A stretch of 57,363 bases of DNA from Candidatus Gastranaerophilales bacterium (lineage in GTDB: Bacteria > Cyanobacteriota > Vampirovibrionia > Gastranaerophilales > Gastranaerophilaceae): contig UNSK01000008.1 of assembly GCA_900552525.1 (NCBI GenBank), positions 1 to 57,363 on the forward strand. The letters are read 5' to 3'. The position numbers were made by a program, and so were the translations under genes. Below, in pieces: positions 51,406 to 57,363 of the stretch. The notes beneath the pieces are model-generated. The model saw nothing but the letters and a program-made list of their open reading frames with translations, made no database searches and was not told the origin of the DNA. Every line of letters begins with the position of its first letter. The first letter of the stretch is position 1.

Positions 51406-52524
51406 ATGACAAAAAGTGCTTATATACACATTCCGTTTTGTAAATCAAAGTGCAAATATTGTTCATTTGTTTCCTATAATCGTCCTGAAATGATGACCGG
51501 ATATGTTTATTCGCTTCTCAAAGATATATCTGAAAACTACCGCGGTGAAGAACTCAAGACTTTGTATTTTGGAGGAGGCACGCCATCTTTGCTTCCTGTT
51601 GAACTTTTAGAGAAAATTATTAAGCCCTTTATATTTTCTAAGGATTATGAATTTACTTTGGAAATAAATCCTGATGATAGGGATTTAGATTATTTTAAAC
51701 AGTTAAAGTCTTTGGGTGTAAACCGTTTGAGCATAGGCTCGCAAACTTTTGATGATAAAATCTTAAAACTAATAGGTCGCAGACATAATTCTGAGCAAAT
51801 AACAGAGGCTGTTAATCTTGCAAAAGAAGCCGGATTTGAGAATATAAGCGTTGATTTGATTTACGGGCTTCCGACCCAGACAATGGACTGTCTGAAAAAG
51901 GATTTAGAAAAGTTTTTAAGTTTAGATATTCAGCATATTTCTACTTACGGATTGAAAATCGAAGAGGAGTCGTTTTGGGGCAAATGTTATAATAAGGAAA
52001 CTAACCTGCTTATAACATCTGATACAGATCAAATATATTTACCCCTTGATGATGAACAGGCTGACATGTACGAGGTGGTAAATGATGTTCTTGAAGCGAA
52101 TGGTTTTTATCGCTATGAAGTCAGTAACTTTGCAAAAGATGGATTTGAGTCAAGGCATAACTTAAACTATTGGAATAACAATGAGTATTATGGTTTTGGC
52201 GCGGCTGCGCACGGCTATGTTGACGGAGTGAGGTATTCTAATTACACTTCTCTTGAAGAGTATATGGCTAAACCTCATATTCACGAATGCGGAAGAACAC
52301 TTAGTATGCAAGAAAAACTCGAAGAAGAAATTTTTCTGGGATTTAGAAAACGTTCGGGGGTAAATGTTTCTGAGATTGACCAAAAATATGGAATTGATTT
52401 TGGGAGTAAATATAGACATATTCTTGACAAATACTCGGATTTCATTGAAAAAACGCCTTCCGGATATACTTTTAATCTTAAAGGTACGCTTATTAGTAAT
52501 ATAATACTTTCTGAATTTATATGA
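51406..52524 (+). CDS. hemW: Radical SAM heme chaperone HemW
   Basis: The 372-residue protein has the radical-SAM motif C12-x3-C16-x2-C19 with the CSF ending typical of HemW, YFGGGTPSLLP near 56-66, EINPDDRDLDYF and LSIGSQTFDDKILKLIGRRH, and the C-terminal HemN-type domain with KRSGVNVSEIDQKYG. HemW transfers heme and is often misnamed anaerobic coproporphyrinogen oxidase. It overlaps the convergent sigma-factor gene by 8 nt. A TGCTAATAT -10-like element precedes the start. Confidence 0.9.
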   Translation: MTKSAYIHIPFCKSKCKYCSFVSYNRPEMMTGYVYSLLKDISENYRGEELKTLYFGGGTPSLLPVELLEKIIKPFIFSKDYEFTLEINPDDRDLDYFKQLKSLGVNRLSIGSQTFDDKILKLIGRRHNSEQITEAVNLAKEAGFENISVDLIYGLPTQTMDCLKKDLEKFLSLDIQHISTYGLKIEEESFWGKCYNKETNLLITSDTDQIYLPLDDEQADMYEVVNDVLEANGFYRYEVSNFAKDGFESRHNLNYWNNNEYYGFGAAAHGYVDGVRYSNYTSLEEYMAKPHIHECGRTLSMQEKLEEEIFLGFRKRSGVNVSEIDQKYGIDFGSKYRHILDKYSDFIEKTPSGYTFNLKGTLISNIILSEFI

Positions 52525-53332
52525 TGCTTCTTTTTAATCTTTCTGAACGGTTTTCGCTCAACAAGTTCTTAAGCTTCATAATAGCTTGAGCGTGAAGCTG
52601 AGAAATGCGTGATTCAGATACATTAATAGCTTCTCCGATTTCTTTCAGGGTCATGTTTTCGTGATAATACAGAACCATAATAGTTCTTTCTCTCTCCGGC
52701 AGTCTTTTCAAAGCGTTCTCCAATTCTTTTTTAACGTCTTTTTCTTCTAACTCTTCATGCGGAGCAAGACTATGTGAATCCTGAATAGTATCAATAATTT
52801 CTAAATCTCCGTCAGAAGAACCTTTTTTATCATAAATTGATGTGATGGTTGTATCATCAGAGAGAAGCTGTTCGACTTTTTCTTTCTCAATACCGAGAAA
52901 GTTTGCGATTTCAGTATTTGTAGCCGCACGCCCGAATTGTTTTTTTAGTTCTTCCTGAGCTTCTTTTACGTCTTTAATTTTTCTTCTGACGCTTCTAGGA
53001 AGAAAATCCTGCGAACGGATTTTATCAATAATATTTCCTCTAATTCTTACGAGAGCGTAAGTTTCAAATCTTGCGCCCATCTTTGGAGTAAATTTTTCGA
53101 CAGCATCTATAAGACCTTCAACGCCGTAGCTTGAAATATCTTCATACGAAAATGTCGGCGGAAGAGCAACCTTAACACGGCCGACTACGTATCTTGTAAG
53201 ATAAATGTATTGAAGGATAAGGGCATCTCTGAGTTCTTTATTTTCGTGGTCAGCAAAATACTGAGTCCACATTTCTGCCAACTCTTCATTTGTAGCTCTT
53301 TTTATTTTATTGTAAGATGTGTCTTGTTCCAT
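52517..53332 (-). CDS. fliA: FliA/WhiG-type RNA polymerase sigma factor (sigma-28)
   Basis: Alternative sigma factor of 271 residues with region 2 (about 40-115: RVKVALPPTFSYEDISSYGVEGLIDAVEKF, RFETYALVRIRGNIID), region 3 (about 118-170: RSVRRKIKDVKEAQEELKKQFGR) and region 4 (about 205-262: LPERERTIMVLYYHENMTLKEIGEAINVSESRISQLH). The sequence is of the FliA/WhiG class. It presumably drives the sigma-28 promoter found upstream of the flagellin at 12656. No anti-sigma FlgM is adjacent. Convergent with hemW. Confidence 0.92.
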   Translation of the reverse strand: MEQDTSYNKIKRATNEELAEMWTQYFADHENKELRDALILQYIYLTRYVVGRVKVALPPTFSYEDISSYGVEGLIDAVEKFTPKMGARFETYALVRIRGNIIDKIRSQDFLPRSVRRKIKDVKEAQEELKKQFGRAATNTEIANFLGIEKEKVEQLLSDDTTITSIYDKKGSSDGDLEIIDTIQDSHSLAPHEELEEKDVKKELENALKRLPERERTIMVLYYHENMTLKEIGEAINVSESRISQLHAQAIMKLKNLLSENRSERLKRSII

Positions 53333-53471
53333 CCCTCTGTCCTAAAACATGTCTCTTTATATTGTAACGTTTTGTTAAGAAAATGCTATCATTTATATAG
53401 ATGAAATCTTGTAACATCTTTACTTGCAAAAAGGCAGCAGCTGCGATATTATTTTTTTAAGGGAGAAAAAT

Positions 53472-54506
53472 ATGAAAGAACAGTTGGAAAATATTTATAA
53501 TTCAGCAAAGAGCGATATTGAAAAAGCTCAATCAATTAGTGATATTGATGAAATCAGATTAAAATATCTCAGCCGTAAAGGTGAATTTAACTCTATTAAA
53601 AAAGGACTTAAAGATTTATCTGATGAAGATAAAAGAGTGGTAGGAGCTCTTGCAAACCAGATTACGCAGGATTTGGAAGGGCTGCTTAGAGAAAAGCATG
53701 AAGTTTTTTACAGAAAAGAACTTAATGAAAAACTTCAAAAGGATAGAATTGATATTACACTGAATGGCAAGTTTATTCCACAGGGTAAAGTTCATCCGCT
53801 CACATCTACAACAAATGAAATTGTAACTATTTTCCAGAATTTGGGTTTTTCAGTTGTATCACCGGAACTTTCTCCGGAAGTAGAAACTGAGTATTATAAT
53901 TTTGATATGCTTAATGTGCCGAAAGATCATCCGGCAAGAGATGTGCAGGATACTTTCTATGTTAAAGATATGTCCGGTGTTGTGTTGAGAAGCCAGACTT
54001 CAGGCGCGCAAATTCATGTTATGGAAAATCAAAAACCGCCTATTAAAGTTATTTCTCCGGGCAGAGTTTATAGAAATGAAAATATTAATGCAAGAAAAAA
54101 TAATTTTTTCCACCAGATTGAAGGACTTTATGTTGATAAAGACATAACTTTTGGGGATTTAAAGGGTGTTTTGAATGAGTTTATAAGACTTTATTTCGGA
54201 GCTTCCCGCCCAACTCGTTTCAGAAGCAGTTTCTTCCCGTTTACAGAACCTTCTGCGGAAGTAGATGTTCAATGTATAATGTGTCAGGGCAAAGGCTGTA
54301 AAATTTGCAGCGGAACTGGCTGGCTTGAAGTTCTTGGATGCGGTATGGTTGATGTTAATGTTCTTAGAGGCGTTGGTATTGATCCGGATGTTTATTCCGG
54401 CTTCGCATTTGGTATGGGAGTCGAAAGACTTGCTATGCTTAAATATGCAATTGATGATATAAGATTATTCTTCAATAACGATAAAAGATTTCTTGAACAA
54501 TTCTAA
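53472..54506 (+). CDS. pheS: Phenylalanyl-tRNA synthetase alpha subunit
   Basis: Catalytic subunit of the (alpha-beta)2 enzyme. The ATG at 53472 behind AAGGGAG gives 344 residues. The N-terminal coiled coil (about 1-90) is followed by the class II core: FIPQGKVHPL, FDMLNVPKDHPARD, LRSQTSGAQIHVM, GRVYRNENINARKNNFFHQIEG (motif 2), the Cys-rich QCIMCQGKGCKICSGTGW and GFAFGMGVERLAML (motif 3). pheT is not adjacent, which is common in this clade. Complete. Confidence 0.97.
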   Translation: MKEQLENIYNSAKSDIEKAQSISDIDEIRLKYLSRKGEFNSIKKGLKDLSDEDKRVVGALANQITQDLEGLLREKHEVFYRKELNEKLQKDRIDITLNGKFIPQGKVHPLTSTTNEIVTIFQNLGFSVVSPELSPEVETEYYNFDMLNVPKDHPARDVQDTFYVKDMSGVVLRSQTSGAQIHVMENQKPPIKVISPGRVYRNENINARKNNFFHQIEGLYVDKDITFGDLKGVLNEFIRLYFGASRPTRFRSSFFPFTEPSAEVDVQCIMCQGKGCKICSGTGWLEVLGCGMVDVNVLRGVGIDPDVYSGFAFGMGVERLAMLKYAIDDIRLFFNNDKRFLEQF

Positions 54507-54515
54507 AGGTTTAAT

Positions 54516-55211
54516 ATGAAAAAAGTTTTATTGCTTTTGGTCGCTCTTCTTATAGGATTTTCAAATGTATTTGCTGCAAATACCGGATATTATATTAGCA
54601 GTGCAGAAGCTGCGAAAATTCAAAAAGAAGTCAGCAAAGTCGGTATCAGACTCCTTAATTCGAACGGTCTTAAGAATAGAACGGTATTTTTCTTTGATGC
54701 AAATAGTTCAAGAAAAGCTTATTCTACCCACAGGGACAGACAGATTATAATTTACAGAGGACTGTATGTACTTCTGGATGATGAAGACCAGCTGGCAGCC
54801 GTTTTAGGCCACGAAATTTCGCATAGTATGGATAGCTATGATGGAATTTTCAGAGGCTTTTTTCATAATTTGAATAATCTTTGTACACCTAGGAAGTACG
54901 AGTATAAATCTGACAAGCGTGCAGTAGACTATATGGTTAATGCCGGCTATAACCCTGTTGCGTTGATTGTGGTAATGAGTAAGGTATTCCCTCAAACCCG
55001 TTATGAATGGTGCTGTACACATCCGCTTACTTCAAGAAGAATGATGGAAGTTTATGAATATATTTATAAAAAATATCCTGAATATCTTGTAAATAATCCA
55101 TATAAAGAAAATCCTTTTTACCAGAACTTTTTATTAACATCAAAGGAAAATCGTGAAAAATTCCAGCAAAAGGTTAAAAGTAATTCAACCAGAAAAGTTC
55201 ATTATTTGTAA
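54516..55211 (+). CDS. Secreted M48-family metalloprotease
   Basis: Zinc protease of 231 residues with a signal peptide (1-20). The site is H99-E100-x2-H103 (GHEISHSMD) with a third ligand Glu in PRKYEYKSDKRAVDYM (about 127-142). M48-type peptidases act in envelope quality control, like BepA or LoiP. It lacks the TPR domain of BepA. It starts 9 nt after pheS. The next gene begins inside its 3' end (59-nt overlap). Confidence 0.85.
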   Translation: MKKVLLLLVALLIGFSNVFAANTGYYISSAEAAKIQKEVSKVGIRLLNSNGLKNRTVFFFDANSSRKAYSTHRDRQIIIYRGLYVLLDDEDQLAAVLGHEISHSMDSYDGIFRGFFHNLNNLCTPRKYEYKSDKRAVDYMVNAGYNPVALIVVMSKVFPQTRYEWCCTHPLTSRRMMEVYEYIYKKYPEYLVNNPYKENPFYQNFLLTSKENREKFQQKVKSNSTRKVHYL

Positions 55212-55860
55212 GAAAATTCTTACACTGGTTTTGTTAATTAATATTCAGTCTTGTTATTCAGCAGCGGTAATTGATGACTTTGTTGAAAATAGTCTGGACA
55301 AAAATCTTCAGATTAAACCTTATGCTCCTTCAATTATCAATGATGAATTCGCGGAAAGTAATAAAAAATACTCCCGTATAAAACCATATGAGAAATTGAA
55401 ACCTGTGGATGAGGAGCTTCCAAAAACAGTAAATAAACCGGTGAGGCGCAAAGAATTTATTCTTGAAGAGAATAGAACTCCTGTTCAGATTTGTATAAAA
55501 GAAATCTATTCTTCTAAAAAGAAGCTTGAAGAGGGTTCATATCTGGAATTTAAAACAATATCTGATGTAAATTATAAAGGGAAATTTTATCCGGCAGGAA
55601 CACCTGTTAGAGCCCGTTTAGAAACATTATCCCCGCGTGGAACCTGGGGTACTCCTGCAGAGATTGTTATCGGGAATTTTTCTATTGGCGGAAAGCCTCT
55701 TTATGGTGAAATAACCCGAAACGGTACAAACAGGATATTATGGGTAAGGCCTCTGGCTATTGCGGGCGGTATCTTTTTCGGAACAGGTATTTTCTTTATG
55801 TTTATAAAAGGCGGTCATGCTAAAATTAAGCCGGATGAAATTTTTACTGTTTATTATTAA
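55153..55860 (+). CDS. Secreted or membrane protein, unknown function
   Basis: From the GTG at 55153, behind AAAGGA, the protein has 235 residues: an N-terminal hydrophobic segment (about 21-37) that is a signal or anchor, a charged linker (about 45-100) and a C-terminal beta-like domain (about 105-185; LEEGSYLEFKTISDVNYKGKFYPAGTPVRARLETLSPRG region) followed by a hydrophobic helix (about 196-220) before the end. The RAxLExLxPRG and KTxxDVxYKGKxYPAGTPV pattern may be a beta-barrel envelope domain. The 59-nt overlap with the protease suggests translational coupling and a shared role. Confidence 0.65.
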   Translation: MKNSSKRLKVIQPEKFIICKKILTLVLLINIQSCYSAAVIDDFVENSLDKNLQIKPYAPSIINDEFAESNKKYSRIKPYEKLKPVDEELPKTVNKPVRRKEFILEENRTPVQICIKEIYSSKKKLEEGSYLEFKTISDVNYKGKFYPAGTPVRARLETLSPRGTWGTPAEIVIGNFSIGGKPLYGEITRNGTNRILWVRPLAIAGGIFFGTGIFFMFIKGGHAKIKPDEIFTVYY

Positions 55861-56725
55861 ACAATTTTTCTTCAAGCTTTTGTGCTGTTTTTGTTTTAGC
55901 TAATCCACCCTGCGAAGTTTCTTTTAGAAGCGGCGACATTAGCTGTCCGGTAATCTTTAGCGTATCAACAATTTCATCTATCGGAATTTTACTCTCAACT
56001 CCGCACAATGCAAGCTCAGAAGCTGTTACAGCATGAACCGCAAGGAATGCATTTCTCTTAATACAAGGTACTTCAACAAGCCCGCATACAGGATCGCAGG
56101 TAAGTCCGAGGATATTTTTAAGTGCAAGTGCAGCCGCATTAATAACTTCACTAACATTGCCTCCGAGCATTTGTGTAAGAGCTGCAGCAGCCATAGCAGA
56201 TGCGACTCCGCATTCAGCCTGACAGCCGGCAACTGCACCTGCAAGCTGAACTTTATTAGAAATAATCAGCCCTGTCATACCGGCAGTGAGAAGACCGTTT
56301 ATCTGCTGGGTTTCTGAAATTTTTTCTTCTTCTGCAGCTGCGATTATTACAGAAGGTACAATTCCGCAGGAACCGGCAGTAGGGCAGGCAACAATTCTTC
56401 CCATTCTGAGATTTTCTTCTGCTGTTGCAAGTGCATAAGTTGTTATTTTTTCAAAAGTTTTTCCGAAAATTGTGCCTTTTTTCTGGTATTTTTCTATAAG
56501 TTTTGCGCAATCATCTCCGCACCATCCGCTTATAGCTTTTTCTTTTGATTTAAGTCCGTTTTTAACAGCATCTTTCATTGCAAGCAAATCTTCTAAAACT
56601 TTTAATCTTACAACATCTACAACTTCTCCAAGAAGAGATGCTTCCTCTTCTTGAGCTACTTCGTAAATGGATTTATTTTCTTCTGCGCATCGTATTTGTA
56701 AATCTGAAAATGATAATATTGGCAT
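55844..56725 (-). CDS. sdaAA: L-serine dehydratase, iron-sulfur, alpha subunit
   Basis: Converts L-serine to pyruvate and ammonia. The 293-residue protein has the 4Fe-4S cysteines in CPTAGSCGIVPSVIIAAA, GCQAECGVASAMAAAALTQMLGG and GLTCDPVCGLVEVPCIKRNAF. It ends close to the convergent envelope protein gene (17-nt overlap) and follows the beta subunit with a 1-nt overlap, as in Bacillus sdaAB-sdaAA. Complete. Confidence 0.93.
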   Translation of the reverse strand: MPILSFSDLQIRCAEENKSIYEVAQEEEASLLGEVVDVVRLKVLEDLLAMKDAVKNGLKSKEKAISGWCGDDCAKLIEKYQKKGTIFGKTFEKITTYALATAEENLRMGRIVACPTAGSCGIVPSVIIAAAEEEKISETQQINGLLTAGMTGLIISNKVQLAGAVAGCQAECGVASAMAAAALTQMLGGNVSEVINAAALALKNILGLTCDPVCGLVEVPCIKRNAFLAVHAVTASELALCGVESKIPIDEIVDTLKITGQLMSPLLKETSQGGLAKTKTAQKLEEKLFNNKQ

Positions 56726-57288
56726 TATTTGAGCTTTCTGATGTTTGTTACAAAAAATACATCCTTAATCTGTTTTACTTTTTCAACAGCATCTTCTCCT
56801 ATCGGAATGTCCAGAGCAACATACATAGAAGCAGTTCCGCCCTTAGAGCTTCTATCACAATGGAGAGAGGCAATGTTAACTTTCTGTTTTTGTATAATTT
56901 CACTAACTGTAGAAATCATACCGGGACGGTCTTTATACATTAAAAGAAGTGTATCGTAAGAACCGTCAATATTTACAGAAAAACCATTAATACAATTAAT
57001 TCTTATTTCTCCAGCACCGACAGAATCTCCGGAAACGGTCATTTTGTTATCAAAAGTTATATCTACAGAGTTCGGATGTCTTGAAATATCCTGAGCATAT
57101 TCGTAGGAATAATCAACGTTTTCAACAACATCAAAGATGTTTTTAATGATAACATCGTCGACGGAATATCCAAGAACTCCAGCCAGCAGACCTTTGTCAG
57201 TTCCGTGTCCAAAGCCGGTTGTTGCAAAAGAATTATATAAGCAGAATTTAACTTTAGAAAAACTGTTTTTATAAATATTTCTGGCCAT
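56725..57288 (-). CDS. sdaAB: L-serine dehydratase, iron-sulfur, beta subunit (N-terminal part disrupted)
   Basis: The open frame of 187 residues holds the C-terminal ACT domain (LLMYKDRPGMISTVSEIIQKQKVNIASLHCDR, about 109-140) and most of the beta subunit, but lacks the first part of the family. In frame just upstream lie codons for IASHTAGAVRLGL, the conserved SHTAGAV segment, preceded by TAG at 57330-57328. The next part, DILTINGL, is in another frame. So a frameshift or small deletion near 57325-57345 seems to have broken the N-terminus. It could also be a sequencing error or a start using an unusual codon. Confidence 0.7.
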   Translation of the reverse strand: MARNIYKNSFSKVKFCLYNSFATTGFGHGTDKGLLAGVLGYSVDDVIIKNIFDVVENVDYSYEYAQDISRHPNSVDITFDNKMTVSGDSVGAGEIRINCINGFSVNIDGSYDTLLLMYKDRPGMISTVSEIIQKQKVNIASLHCDRSSKGGTASMYVALDIPIGEDAVEKVKQIKDVFFVTNIRKLK

Positions 57289-57363
57289 AAGTCCAAGCCT
57301 TACTGCGCCTGCAGTGTGAGAAGCAATCTATTAGCTATAAGTCCATTGATAGTAAGAATATCT

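Overview
The window reads as about 57 kb of chromosome from an AT-rich, diderm, flagellated, anaerobic bacterium. The best fit is a gut member of the Vampirovibrionia (Melainabacteria, probably Gastranaerophilales), the non-photosynthetic sisters of Cyanobacteria. Evidence: a response regulator at 15641 that reads like cyanobacterial RpaB; outer-membrane features (two autotransporters, an MlaE/F/D lipid-transport operon, an MsbA-type exporter); rubrerythrin; a flagellin with its sigma-28 promoter and the FliA-type sigma factor; and several short proteins without recognisable relatives that share an aromatic NFxG-like N-terminal motif. The taxonomic call is inference and no rRNA is present.

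Layout. 1-4.6 kb: lipid/glycan export ATPase and UDP-glucose dehydrogenase, then small unknowns and a repressor-like protein. 4.6-5.1 kb: a strong promoter, three hairpins and a terminator with no normal gene (candidate ncRNA), then tRNA-Ser. 5.1-15.5 kb: a prepilin-like protein, a two-gene unknown operon, a 1538-aa repeat-rich autotransporter, rubrerythrin, flagellin, a structured intergenic stretch, glutaredoxin and PanD. 15.6-16.6 kb: RpaB-like regulator and tRNA-His. 16.7-20.8 kb: a DpnII-type (GATC) restriction-modification operon with a co-transcribed trypsin-like protease, bordered by related repeat motifs. 20.8-29.6 kb: small unknowns, secreted metalloprotease, TPR protein, tRNA-Thr, an Lrp/aminotransferase operon, NAD-type isocitrate dehydrogenase and a TSCPD protein. 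29.6-34.7 kb (minus strand): PyrG, GatC, MtaB, ManC. 34.8-37.7 kb: mlaE-mlaF-mlaD. 37.7-42 kb: two small XRE regulators, purine nucleoside phosphorylase, RqcP-like, YjbQ, a J-domain membrane protein, a divergent BioD-like ATPase and RsmD. 42.1-45.1 kb: a Pmp-like autotransporter behind a 9-G tract. 45.2-50.5 kb: an alpha-oxoamine synthase, then murC-murB-ddl-ftsQ. 50.5-57.4 kb: an ART-like unknown, HemW, FliA, PheS, an M48 protease, a secreted unknown, and L-serine dehydratase alpha and beta (beta with a broken N-terminus).

The strongest novel candidate is the autotransporter at 42186. A well-placed ribosome-binding site starts a 25-codon reading frame at 42112 that runs through nine consecutive G residues and ends in an ATGA overlap with the autotransporter start. 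Ten (or seven) Gs would fuse the leader to the autotransporter, nine gives overlap-coupled reinitiation, and eight (or eleven) would stop the leader early. The passenger carries GGAI and FxxN repeats like chlamydial Pmp adhesins. This looks like a three-state, slipped-strand phase-variable surface protein. Second-rank candidates are the 4.6-5.0 kb ncRNA locus, the motif-flanked DpnII-protease island, and the NFxG-leader protein group.
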